Shown here one piece after another: positions 1-6,645 of a stretch of DNA of 9,235 nt. The position numbers and the translations under genes were made by a program. The stretch is taken from positions 1 through 9,235 of the forward strand of contig CAMNLA010000024.1 in assembly GCA_946542925.1 (NCBI GenBank), read 5' to 3'. The notes under the pieces are model-generated. The model was not told the DNA's origin and ran no database searches. It saw only the letters and a program-made list of their open reading frames with translations. This DNA comes from UBA4363 sp002393965. GTDB taxonomy: Bacteria; Bacteroidota; Bacteroidia; Bacteroidales; Paludibacteraceae. Positions within the stretch are counted from its first letter, which is position 1; the number at the start of each line of letters is the position of its first letter.

Positions 1-7
1 ACAATGG

Positions 8-50
8 AGCAAGCCGAGAGAAGAACAAATTTATTTGTTATCCCGAGGCG
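8..50. repeat. Diverged palindromic repeat, same family as 9096-9235 (probable)
   Basis: AAGCCGAGAG at 11-20 and CGAGGCG at 44-50 match the arms of the clear repeat unit at 9096-9157, which reads AAGCCGAAAG and TGAGGCG at the same places. Between them AACAAA (24-29) and TTTGTT (34-39) form a perfect 6-bp stem with a TTTA loop, so the CAAA-N4-TTTG core seen in the other units is present. The outer CCTTTTC/GAAAAGG arms are not recognisable here. Family membership is inferred from the arms and core; the copy is old or belongs to a subfamily. Confidence 0.5.
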
Positions 51-60
51 CCGCCCAAAA

Positions 61-129
61 TGTCTTGTGAAACAAGACAAAAATAGTCCCATCGGGACGT
101 CAGAATACAGGCAGGGGTTTCAACCCCTG
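61..129. repeat. Cluster of three short perfect hairpins
   Basis: Three perfect inverted repeats stand in a row. TGTCTTGT (61-68) pairs with ACAAGACA (72-79) across a GAA loop. GTCCC (86-90) pairs with GGGAC (94-98) across ATC. CAGGGGTT (112-119) pairs with AACCCCTG (122-129) across two bases, so in practice the loop opens to TTCA. The first is followed by five A residues on the plus strand and none has a long T-tract on either strand, so these are not convincing terminators. Their function is unknown. Confidence 0.5.
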
Positions 130-173
130 TATAAAACGCATCTTCCGCTCAGAACTCCGTAGGAGCGTCATCC

Positions 174-195
174 CCCTCCATCCTCCCTCCATCCC
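174..195. repeat. C-rich 11-bp direct duplication
   Basis: CCCTCCATCC occurs at 174-183 and again at 185-194, an 11-bp period. This is the same period as the AT-rich array that begins at 209, although the sequence is entirely different and the register is offset by 2 bp. Confidence 0.55.
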
Positions 196-208
196 CAGTC
201 ATAACACA

Positions 209-406
209 TAGACAAAACATAGTTGTAACATAGACGAAACACACATAAAACACACATAAGATATAGATAAGATATAGATAAAGCATAGTTATAGCATAGA
301 TAAAGTATAGATAAAGTATAGATAAAGTATTGATAAAGCATAGATAAAGTATTGATAAGGCATAGATAAAATATATATAAGACATTCATAAGTCATATAT
401 AAGGCA
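209..406. repeat. Degenerate 11-bp tandem array, 18 units
   Basis: The 198 bp divide exactly into eighteen 11-bp units with no insertion or deletion. The best-conserved form is TAGATAAAGTA, which is identical in the three consecutive units 297-307, 308-318 and 319-329 and recurs at 341-351. Edge units drift (TAGACAAAACA at 209, TATATAAGGCA at 396). A further poor unit may lie at 198-208. The identical central copies suggest expansion by replication slippage. Eleven base pairs is close to one helical turn, so the short A-tracts fall on roughly one face of the helix and bending is plausible. Because 11 is not a multiple of 3, the array keeps two minus-strand frames open, giving repetitive hydrophobic peptides that are unlikely to be real proteins. 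Confidence 0.9.
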
Positions 407-458
407 ATGTTTAAACACTACCTCTCCAATGTCGCCCCACTACCTGCACTCTTGTCCT

Positions 459-486
459 CCCTTCCTCTCCCTTCCCGTCCTCTCCC
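459..486 (-). other. G-quadruplex-type motif on the minus strand
   Basis: On the plus strand four CCC runs (459-461, 469-471, 474-476, 484-486) are separated by 7, 2 and 7 bases. The minus strand therefore fits the usual G3N1-7 quadruplex pattern. The tract also contains a direct repeat, CCTCTCCCTTCC, at 464-475 and 479-490. On the minus strand it lies beyond the glycosyltransferase terminator. Folding is a prediction only. Confidence 0.5.
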
Positions 487-525
487 TTCCTAATATGATT
501 CATAATACCATAAATAAACTGATAG

Positions 526-561
526 CATAAAAAATGCAGCCATTTCTGACTGCATTTTATG
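526..561 (-). terminator. Rho-independent terminator after the glycosyltransferase gene, possibly bidirectional
   Basis: AAAATGCAG (531-539) pairs perfectly with CTGCATTTT (550-558) across a 10-base loop. Read on the minus strand, the closing arm runs into six T residues, as in an intrinsic terminator. It lies about 57 bp beyond the stop codon of the minus-strand gene ending at 618. The arm on the plus side also ends in TTTT, so it could work weakly in both directions. Confidence 0.75.
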
Positions 562-617
562 TATATTTACACTAAAGAGTTATTCGGGGACAACAGGTAT
601 ATAGTTCCCTCCCTAAA

Positions 618-1967
618 TTATGATAACCTTTTTCCTTTGTTGAGGCGTATCCGTGCTTCGAGTTCGATGGTGCGCAGTCGGTCTTTGTAGAGATTGTTGC
701 GGTTCACCTGTTCGACAGAGAGGCTTGCATCGGAGTTCCCTCCCCATCGCCGGCATAGGTAAAGGGACTCGTAGATGCGCCCTATCCTCCATTCGCGGCT
801 GATGCGCAACCCCATGGCATAGTCTTCTCCGTAGGAGGTGTTGGGCAGTGGGTTCGATCGCAGATAACAGGTCCGGAATGCACGTGGAGCACCCAGTCCG
901 TTGATGCGCAACGCATTGTTTGGCCCGTTCTCTTCGGACCATTCTTTATGTGCGATCAGTCCGGGCTTAATTTCGTTCATTTGGAAATCGGTCATGGTAT
1001 AGGCACCGATCAGCATGACACATTTTTCCTTGCGGAAATGGTCAACGATACGTTGAAGCGTATCTTCTCCCGAGTATAGGTCGTCACTGTCGAGTTGAAC
1101 GGCATAGCGTCCGCATGCCGAGCTTCGGATACCCTCGTTCCAGCACCCACCGATACCCAGGTCGTGGCGTTCGGGTATGATATGCGTCAATCGATTGTCC
1201 TCAGATCGAAGTTGGTCGATCAGTAGTGGCGTATGGTCGGTCGAGTGGTTGTCGATGACAATGACGTTGAATGGGAAGTCGGTTTTCTGACTCAGTGCCG
1301 AGCGGACCGCGTCAGTTATTGTCGCTTCACGGTTGCGTACGGGAATGATGACGCTGGCCTCTACGGGATAGGTGTCCGAGTCCTCCTCGGCTTCTTGCGC
1401 CTTCTTTACCAGGGCGTTCAAAGCCCGCAGATGTTCGGTGCAGGCTCTCTCCATCTCCTTCTGTACTTCTGCATTGCGTGGATTGACGTAGTCGAACTGT
1501 TTCTCTCCGCTGGCCCTCGTGTCTTCTTCGCTTTCCGTGTATAGGGTTTCATTGAGGTGGAAGGCTTGTCCCATTCGGGTCAGGCGCAGTCGCGCATCGT
1601 ACAGGGCAGCATACTGAAAGTTACTTTCCGATTCCCGTACGGCCCGCTTGAGTTTGGCGGCATCGACCATCTTTACGGCTCCGAAGTCGAAATCGTCACG
1701 GAGGCTCCCCTTCTGATAATCGATGGTAGGATGAGGCTGTGGCATGTCCTTGCCCTCTGTGACGGTCTGGTAGTCACTATAGAGAAATGCGGCATGGGTG
1801 TCTTCCATCACCTGCACCATCCGGCGAATGGCATTCTGACCCCATTGGATGAGATGAATCTCCTTTGTCACCAGCAGCACATAGCCGTTGCCGAGAGTCT
1901 CGACTCTCTGGCGAAGTTTTTGGGAGGAACAGAGTTTCGGTAGGACGATAAGTTCAACGTTTTTCAT
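618..1967 (-). CDS. Family 2 glycosyltransferase with an extra N-terminal domain
   Basis: A 449-residue protein predicted to transfer a sugar from a nucleotide-sugar donor; acceptor and product are unknown. The C-terminal half is a GT-A, GT2-type catalytic domain: SVIIPVRNRE (205-214), DNHSTD (239-244), the metal-binding DSDD motif (293-296), a GED motif (380-382) that fits the usual catalytic-base position, and a C-terminal RRW segment (406-408). There is no signal peptide or membrane segment, so it is probably cytosolic. Residues 1-200 are not a standard GT2 start. They contain AFLYSDY (60-66) and a HLNETLYTESEED stretch (137-149) that look like pieces of a second, degenerate GT domain; this is inference. 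Residues 160-198 are rich in Glu, Lys and Ala and probably form a helical linker. The start at 1967 is the first in-frame ATG, with no obvious Shine-Dalgarno sequence. It stands alone, divergent from the kinase at 2324, with a terminator downstream. Confidence 0.85.
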   Translation of the reverse strand: MKNVELIVLPKLCSSQKLRQRVETLGNGYVLLVTKEIHLIQWGQNAIRRMVQVMEDTHAAFLYSDYQTVTEGKDMPQPHPTIDYQKGSLRDDFDFGAVKMVDAAKLKRAVRESESNFQYAALYDARLRLTRMGQAFHLNETLYTESEEDTRASGEKQFDYVNPRNAEVQKEMERACTEHLRALNALVKKAQEAEEDSDTYPVEASVIIPVRNREATITDAVRSALSQKTDFPFNVIVIDNHSTDHTPLLIDQLRSEDNRLTHIIPERHDLGIGGCWNEGIRSSACGRYAVQLDSDDLYSGEDTLQRIVDHFRKEKCVMLIGAYTMTDFQMNEIKPGLIAHKEWSEENGPNNALRINGLGAPRAFRTCYLRSNPLPNTSYGEDYAMGLRISREWRIGRIYESLYLCRRWGGNSDASLSVEQVNRNNLYKDRLRTIELEARIRLNKGKRLS

Positions 1968-2153
1968 GGTTATGGTTTTTCAGAGAGCTGTTTATAATAT
2001 ACTTAGACGATGGGTGAAGGAGATGGCAGTAAAAAAAATAGCCTGCGTAAAAGGAACAGAGTGGAATGCTGATGTGTAAAGCTACAAAAAAATGCGGATG
2101 ATTTTTTGCGTTATCGCTGTTTTTTCTTTTACTTTATGCATTATTATGCGATT

Positions 2154-2250
2154 CTTTTGTTTGCGGCCGATAACGCTCCGTCCTGTACGGAAAAGGTCTA
2201 TTGAAAATAAACGGATTCCCTTTCTGTCACGTACGTCGGAGCGAAAAAAA
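2154..2250. repeat. Inverted repeat and relic of the palindromic repeat family
   Basis: GAAAAGG followed by TCTATTGAAAATAAAC (2190-2212) matches 21 of 23 bases of the right arm plus linker found between the two clear units at 9151-9173. It sits inside a larger foldback: CGCTCCG (2174-2180) pairs with CGGAGCG (2237-2243), and GTAC (2185-2188) with GTAC (2231-2234). A degenerate left arm (CTTTTG at 2154, then GCGGCC) may precede it. The rest of the 1968-2323 gap holds AT-rich sequence and no credible gene; a 63-codon frame at 2092-2283 has no family resemblance and overlaps this structure. Promoters for the two divergent genes should lie here, but no exact TAnnTTTG box was found. Confidence 0.5.
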
Positions 2251-2323
2251 GTCAGGCTCCGGTTCTTTAGTGTAAGGACGTAATGAATCGGATTGAATAT
2301 GTTGAAAATAAGAAAAACACGTT

Positions 2324-3205
2324 ATGATCTTAATTGCTGACAGCGGATCTACCAAGACTCACTGGTGTCTGTACGACCCGAAAAGCGAAACCAAAATAAA
2401 AGAGCTACACACGAACGGCATCAACCCGTTTTATCAGACGGAAGTACAGATTGCGGATGAGGTGTTCACAAACGTTCATAGCAAACTGCCCGTCTATGAG
2501 ATTGACTCTATTTTCTTCTACGGAGCGGGATGCGCTTTTCCTGAAAAGAAGGAGACCGTCTACAAGGCAATCTCCATTTCTTTTCCCGGGATAAAAATAG
2601 AGGTTCACAGCGACATGGACGGAGCAGCGCGCGCGTTGCTCGGACGGAATGCCGGTATTGCCTGTATTTTAGGAACAGGGTCGAACTCCTGCTACTATGA
2701 CGGGTCGAAAATCATTTCGAACGTCTCTCCGTTAGGCTTTATTCTCGGAGACGAGGGCAGTGGCGCGGTGTTGGGTAAGTTGTTGGTGGCGGACTTGTTG
2801 AAGCACCAGCTGTCGAAGGAACTGGAAGAGCGGTTCTTCGATGAGACGGGGCTTACGGTACCGGAGATCATGGACGGAGTCTATCGCAAGCCATTCCCTA
2901 ATCGTTTTCTGGCTTCCCTATCGTATTTCCTTGAAAATCATAAGGACCATCCGGACATCCATCGACTCATTGTCGGATCCTTCCGTTCTTTCTTCGTGCG
3001 GAACGTATTCCAGTATGACCACTTTCGCGAGAGTGAGATACATTTCATAGGCTCTATCGCCTTTCTCTTTGAGTCCGAGTTGCGAGAGGCGGCATCACTG
3101 GAAGGAATTCAGGTCGCCTCGGTTGTGCGGTCCCCGATGGATGGTCTCATAACCTATCATCAGCCACCCAAAAGGAATCTGTGGGATTACAACGTGTCAG
3201 ATTAA
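2324..3205 (+). CDS. BadF/BadG/BcrA/BcrD-type ATPase, probable N-acetylglucosamine-like sugar kinase
   Basis: A 293-residue protein of the ASKHA (actin/hexokinase/Hsp70) fold, in the compact branch that includes N-acetylglucosamine and N-acetylmuramic acid kinases. The phosphate-1 loop is DSGSTKT (6-12). HSDMDGAARAL (95-105) carries the likely catalytic aspartate. The phosphate-2 loop is LGTGSNS (116-122), followed by GFILGDEGSGAVLG (138-151), the family's typical sugar and nucleotide segment, and a late FIGSIAF motif (241-247). It has no signal peptide and should be cytosolic, using ATP to phosphorylate an amino sugar, perhaps in cell-wall or glycan recycling. The exact substrate cannot be read from the sequence, so no symbol is given. 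The length is normal for the single-subunit kinases and much shorter than activator ATPases of the benzoyl-CoA reductase type. The first ATG is used, with no Shine-Dalgarno sequence. It is monocistronic and convergent with the ilv operon. Confidence 0.85.
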   Translation: MILIADSGSTKTHWCLYDPKSETKIKELHTNGINPFYQTEVQIADEVFTNVHSKLPVYEIDSIFFYGAGCAFPEKKETVYKAISISFPGIKIEVHSDMDGAARALLGRNAGIACILGTGSNSCYYDGSKIISNVSPLGFILGDEGSGAVLGKLLVADLLKHQLSKELEERFFDETGLTVPEIMDGVYRKPFPNRFLASLSYFLENHKDHPDIHRLIVGSFRSFFVRNVFQYDHFRESEIHFIGSIAFLFESELREAASLEGIQVASVVRSPMDGLITYHQPPKRNLWDYNVSD

Positions 3206-3244
3206 AATGAAGGAGTTTCTGTTTAGTCAGAGTTTGACAGATAT

Positions 3245-3286
3245 CAAGCGAGGATGTCCCTGATGGAGCATCCTCGCTTGGCTTTT
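3245..3286 (+). terminator. Intrinsic terminator after the kinase gene
   Basis: CAAGCGAGGATG (3245-3256) and CATCCTCGCTTG (3269-3280) form a perfect 12-bp stem with a 12-base loop, 40 bp past the kinase stop codon. The T-run that follows (GCTTTTA) is short, so the stem is strong but the tail weak. It may also block read-through from the opposing ilv operon. Confidence 0.75.
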
Positions 3287-3321
3287 ACAATAGATCCTAC
3301 ATCTCCCGCCCCTTCCGGACG

Positions 3322-3343
3322 AAAAAAAAAGATAATCTTCTTT
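3322..3343 (-). terminator. Weak candidate terminator of the ilv operon
   Basis: On the minus strand AAAGAAGA is followed by TTA and then TC with a run of nine T residues. This gives an A/T-rich stem of about eight pairs, including one G-U, ending in a T-tract, about 38 bp beyond the thioesterase stop codon. The stem is weak and the call rests mainly on position and the T-run. Confidence 0.35.
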
Positions 3344-3380
3344 CCGTGTTATCGGGCGTGACGTGATCGAGTGTCTTTCG

Positions 3381-4142
3381 TCATGATTCTTTCCCGTCAA
3401 AGACGAAACGCATGCGGCAGATGGACGTGTTATTAGCTGCGTTCTTCAGGTCTACGACATTATCCGGTGACTTGCAGAAGTGGATGTTCATGCCATAGGT
3501 GCCTTCCGATAGAAACACAACTTCCATTTGTCGGACGTGCGTACCGCTGAGTAGTTCGTCGCTGTAGAGGTTTAAGGCATGTTCCACCAGTTTGGCTGAG
3601 TTGAAATGGTGGTTGATGTCGATATCGCCGTACTTCGGACTGTAGGTCAGTACCGGTGGCAGGTCCACGCTCGGGATGCGGGAGAGTTTCGGAACCTGGA
3701 AGTTCGGGTCGCGATCGACTATCATCCGTGTGATTTTCCCGTTCTGGATGGTGGGAAGGTCTGCCGGACGACGGGTCTTATAGTCAATGGCAGCCCAGAA
3801 TGCCTGAGCACGAACGATGTAGGCTCCGTCTTTGTCCAGGATGGCAAAATTACGTTGCGTGAAATAGTGGTCCACATTGGAAATCCATGTATAGAGCATG
3901 ACGCGTTCGTCGTGGACCGGTGCCCGTTCGATGTAGATCCCCATTCGTGAAACGACCCAGGCTTTCTGTATGGTCTCCATGAAACTGAAACCGAAACCGT
4001 TCTCCTCAGCATGGTCGGTAGAGGCATGAAGAAGATGTGAGACGATATCCTGTAGGGGAGCAGTACCGTTGATGTCGCAGTTGGCTGGTTCGATGATCAG
4101 CGGAAAGCGTCCGAGTAGTTGGGTTTGATCAAGAGATGGCAT
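3381..4142 (-). CDS. Acyl-ACP thioesterase (FatA/FatB-like)
   Basis: A 253-residue double-hotdog enzyme predicted to hydrolyse acyl-ACP, releasing free fatty acid in the cytosol. The first hotdog domain covers roughly residues 1-130, with the long helix segment near 50-66 (GFSFMETIQKAWVVSRM) and the strand pair around 80-120. The second, roughly 150-250, carries DIDINHHFN (173-181). Its D-x-N-x-H pattern (D175, N177, H179) matches the catalytic Asp, Asn and His of plant FatA/FatB. There is no transit or signal peptide. It starts 4 bp after the ilvN stop codon, so it is very probably translated from the same message. From memory, this enzyme next to ilv genes is a usual Bacteroidales arrangement, but the biochemical reason is not obvious from sequence. 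Its preferred chain length, and whether it takes branched acyl chains, cannot be told. Confidence 0.88.
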   Translation of the reverse strand: MPSLDQTQLLGRFPLIIEPANCDINGTAPLQDIVSHLLHASTDHAEENGFGFSFMETIQKAWVVSRMGIYIERAPVHDERVMLYTWISNVDHYFTQRNFAILDKDGAYIVRAQAFWAAIDYKTRRPADLPTIQNGKITRMIVDRDPNFQVPKLSRIPSVDLPPVLTYSPKYGDIDINHHFNSAKLVEHALNLYSDELLSGTHVRQMEVVFLSEGTYGMNIHFCKSPDNVVDLKNAANNTSICRMRFVFDGKES

Positions 4143-4146
4143 GGCT

Positions 4147-4740
4147 TCAGTCGGTGAGGGTGGTGTCCTTGACGGTTTGATTGTTCTTTCGGCGCGCGAT
4201 GGACTTCTCGCGTTCGGCGAGCATGTCGGAGAGACGCTCCACTTTCGATCGGGTGATGGCTACGCGTCCGGAACGGATGAACTGAAGCACTCCGACGGTC
4301 TTGCTCAGGTCCTCGAAGAGTTTCTGCGTTTCGTCGTAGAGACCGGTCTTCTGGAAAACGACGGCGTTGTCTGTGATTTCCAGGACGGTGATGTCGTGGT
4401 CGCGGATCAGCGACTCGATCGAGCCTTTTTCAAGGATGTGCTTGGTGGCAATCTTGTAGAGGGCAATCTCCTGATAGACCAGTTCGTCATCCGTGTTGTA
4501 GTAGGCTTTCAGGATGTCGATGCGCTTGTCAATTTGCTTGACAACCTTTTCGATGGTTTCGTGGTCGCTGTACGTGGTGATGGTGAATTTGTGGATACCC
4601 TTCAGAGCGGAAGGAGAGACGGAAAGAGTCTCAATGTTGAGTTGCCGCCGATTCAGGATAATCGTTATTTGATTGAGCAATCCCACGCGGTTTTCCGAGA
4701 AAACCGTGATCGTATAAAGTGTTTTATTGTTATTCTCCAT
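4147..4740 (-). CDS. ilvN: Acetolactate (acetohydroxyacid) synthase small regulatory subunit
   Basis: A 197-residue regulatory subunit that binds and activates the catalytic subunit and usually carries valine feedback inhibition. The N-terminal ACT domain spans about 7-80: TITVFSENRVGLLNQITIIL, then LNIETLSVSP (34-43), which lines up with YNIESLTVAP of E. coli IlvH. Gly20 and Asn35 correspond to IlvH Gly14 and Asn29 of the valine site, while IlvH Ser17 is replaced by Asn23. The second ALS-subunit domain spans about 88-170 (EIALYKIATK, then FIRSGRVAITR). The C-terminal tail of about 25 residues is highly charged and longer than in E. coli IlvH. Third gene of the operon; it starts 179 bp after ilvB, a gap occupied by a palindromic repeat, and ends 4 bp before the thioesterase. 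Symbols ilvN and ilvH are both used for this family. Confidence 0.93.
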   Translation of the reverse strand: MENNNKTLYTITVFSENRVGLLNQITIILNRRQLNIETLSVSPSALKGIHKFTITTYSDHETIEKVVKQIDKRIDILKAYYNTDDELVYQEIALYKIATKHILEKGSIESLIRDHDITVLEITDNAVVFQKTGLYDETQKLFEDLSKTVGVLQFIRSGRVAITRSKVERLSDMLAEREKSIARRKNNQTVKDTTLTD

Positions 4741-4838
4741 TGTGAGATGGTTTATTGTCTATGGTCCTTTTTTCTCTTTTGACCTCGAACGAAAGTTTTT
4801 TACGTCCGGTCTGAGTACGTGAGAACCTTCCTTATGAA

Positions 4839-4917
4839 CCTTTTTGTTAAGCCAGATGAGCAAAGTCAAACTTGTTTGAACTTTGCCATGGCGAAAAAAG
4901 GACTAATGAAATTGAAC
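4839..4917. repeat. Palindromic repeat unit between ilvB and ilvN
   Basis: The 63-bp unit (4839-4901) plus a linker (4902-4917) is 61/63 identical to the unit at 9173-9235. The outer stem CCTTTTT/AAAAAGG is followed by GCCA/TGGC and a central hairpin GCAAAGT-CAAA, loop CTTG, TTTG-A-ACTTTGC (7 + 4 bp with one bulged A). The linker is 14/16 identical to the one between the units at the window end and stops 2 bp short of the ilvB stop codon (4920-4922). The unit therefore fills the ilvB-ilvN gap and should form a strong stem-loop in the operon message. The rest of the gap (4741-4838) is T-rich with no further recognisable unit. Confidence 0.88.
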
Positions 4918-4919
4918 GC

Positions 4920-6614
4920 TTATTTCTCCAGCATGACGTCCGTGACGTTGGCTCCTGCCGGTGTCATTGGGTACACCATACCCATCTGTTCGCATTCGGC
5001 AACGAGAAGGAACGCTTTGTCGTCGCTGAACATGTCCTGAATGGTCTTGTCCAGATCCTCTCTTCTCTCCACTCGCGCGGTGCGGATACCGTAGGCCTCT
5101 GCGATTTTGCAGAAGTCGGGATTGGCCATGTCGGTAAACGAATAGCGTTGGTGGTTGAACAGCTCCTGCCATTGGCGAACCATGCCCAGTTTGTTGTTGT
5201 TGAGCAGTATGATTTTCACGCCTATGGAGTCCTGCATGATAGTGCCGAATTCCTCCAAGGTCATCTGCAGTCCGCCATCACCCAGAAACAGGCATACGCG
5301 TCGTTCGGGGGCGCCTATCTTGGCTCCTAACGCGGCCGGTATGCCGTAGCCCATGGTCCCGAGTCCGCCGGAGGTGATGTTGCTCCGCGTCTTTCCGAAA
5401 CGGAAATAACGCGACCCCATCATCTGGTTCTGACCGACATCGGTTACCAGTACGGCGTCTCTGCCAGCCAGGTCGGAAACATGTCGGACCACTTCACCCA
5501 TGTGCAGTGGACCTTGGGATGGCTCCACTTCCTTGACGTACACATGTTCGTATTCGCGTTTCTCCAATGGGGCGAACGAGGCAATCCATTCGTCGTGGGA
5601 TGCTTTTTTTACTTTCTCCGTCACCAGCGGGATCGTTTCCTTTACATTTCCCAGGACGCCTAGGGTCGGAACGACGTTCTTGCCTATTTCGCTCGGATCA
5701 ATGTCGAAATGAATCACCTTTGCCTGTTTGGCATAGGTTTTCAGATTGCCGGTCACACGGTCGGAGAATCGCATGCCGATGGCTATGAGCACGTCGCATT
5801 CGTTGGTCTTGAAGTTGGGACCTAGGTTGCCGTGCATGCCGACCATACCTTTGTAGAGAGGATAGTCCGATGGCAGTGCCGAGAGACCCAAAAGGGTCGA
5901 GGCAACTGGGATCTGTGCTTTCTCGAGCAGAGACTTTACCTCCTCTTCAGCATGGGCAAGGAGGACACCTTGACCTATGACGGCAAGAGGTTTCTGTGCG
6001 GAGTTGATGATGCAGGCTGCCTGTTCGATGTCCTCTTCCTCTGGCTCTGGATCTGGAATATAACTGCGGATGGAGTCGCATTTCTTGTATTGGTAATCCA
6101 GCGTGTTGAGCAGGGCGTCTTTCGTGATGTCCAGGACAACGGGACCCGGACGGCCGTTGCAGGCAATGTAGAAGGCGCGGGCAATGGCGTCGGGAATGTC
6201 TTCTGCCTTACGGATCTGGTAACTCCATTTGGTAATCGGCTGCGTCAGTCCCAGAAGGTCTGTCTCCTGAAATGCGTCGGTGCCTAAAAAAGGTGAGGCG
6301 ACCTGAGCCGAGATGACAATGATAGGGGTGCTGTCCATCATGGCATCGGCAATACCCGTGATGGTATTGGTCGCTCCCGGACCCGAAGTGACGAAAACGA
6401 CTCCGGGTTTGCCACTCACGCGTGCATATCCTTCTGCTGCGTGAGCCGCTGCCTGTTCGTGACGGACAAGGATATGGTTGAAGATCTCGCTGTAGTCGTA
6501 GAGAGCATCATAGATAGGAATGATGGCTCCACCGGGGTAACCGAAAATAGTGTCAACGCCTTCTGCCTTGAGGCTTTCCAACACGGCATAACTGCCGGTC
6601 ATCTGTTTCTTCAT
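4920..6614 (-). CDS. ilvB: Acetolactate (acetohydroxyacid) synthase large catalytic subunit
   Basis: A 564-residue thiamine-diphosphate enzyme that joins two pyruvates to acetolactate, or pyruvate and 2-oxobutyrate to acetohydroxybutyrate: the first common step of valine, leucine and isoleucine synthesis. The N-terminal pyrimidine-binding domain has FGYPGGAIIPIYDAL (24-38) and RHEQAAAHAAEGYAR (51-65), with catalytic Glu53. The central domain has GMRFSDRVTG (280-289) and HFDIDPSEIGKN (302-313), as in FAD-containing AHAS. The C-terminal diphosphate domain carries the GDG...NN motif at 445-473, with NNNKLGMVRQWQ beyond it. The C-terminal end, AECEQMGMVYPMTPAGAN, is typical of AHAS rather than of the catabolic, FAD-free enzyme. 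Length is normal. The start lies 31 bp after the ilvD stop codon, without a clear Shine-Dalgarno sequence. It pairs with IlvN, encoded downstream across the repeat. Confidence 0.96.
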   Translation of the reverse strand: MKKQMTGSYAVLESLKAEGVDTIFGYPGGAIIPIYDALYDYSEIFNHILVRHEQAAAHAAEGYARVSGKPGVVFVTSGPGATNTITGIADAMMDSTPIIVISAQVASPFLGTDAFQETDLLGLTQPITKWSYQIRKAEDIPDAIARAFYIACNGRPGPVVLDITKDALLNTLDYQYKKCDSIRSYIPDPEPEEEDIEQAACIINSAQKPLAVIGQGVLLAHAEEEVKSLLEKAQIPVASTLLGLSALPSDYPLYKGMVGMHGNLGPNFKTNECDVLIAIGMRFSDRVTGNLKTYAKQAKVIHFDIDPSEIGKNVVPTLGVLGNVKETIPLVTEKVKKASHDEWIASFAPLEKREYEHVYVKEVEPSQGPLHMGEVVRHVSDLAGRDAVLVTDVGQNQMMGSRYFRFGKTRSNITSGGLGTMGYGIPAALGAKIGAPERRVCLFLGDGGLQMTLEEFGTIMQDSIGVKIILLNNNKLGMVRQWQELFNHQRYSFTDMANPDFCKIAEAYGIRTARVERREDLDKTIQDMFSDDKAFLLVAECEQMGMVYPMTPAGANVTDVMLEK

Positions 6615-6645
6615 TATTGATTTTTTATGAGGTGAGTTGAGTAGG

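Noticed and set aside
149..389. Two overlapping minus-strand frames of 73-78 codons encoding Tyr/Leu/Ile-rich repeats
   Set aside because: They are translations of the 11-bp tandem array, which stays open in more than one frame because 11 is not a multiple of 3 and its minus strand contains no stop-generating combination. There is no start context or family resemblance.
209..406. CRISPR array
   Set aside because: The repeat is 11 bp, with no unique spacers between units and no cas genes nearby.
2092..2283. A 63-codon plus-strand frame with a hydrophobic start
   Set aside because: It overlaps the inverted repeat and repeat relic, is basic and low in complexity after residue 20, and has no recognisable domain or ribosome-binding site.
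4141..4782. Long plus-strand frame of 213 codons opposite ilvN
   Set aside because: It is the antisense shadow of a well-supported ilvN; its protein has no family features.
4819..5040. Small plus-strand frame beginning MRTFLMNLFVKPDE
   Set aside because: Its first part is a translation of the palindromic repeat and the rest is antisense to ilvB. The compensatory change between copies favours structure over coding.
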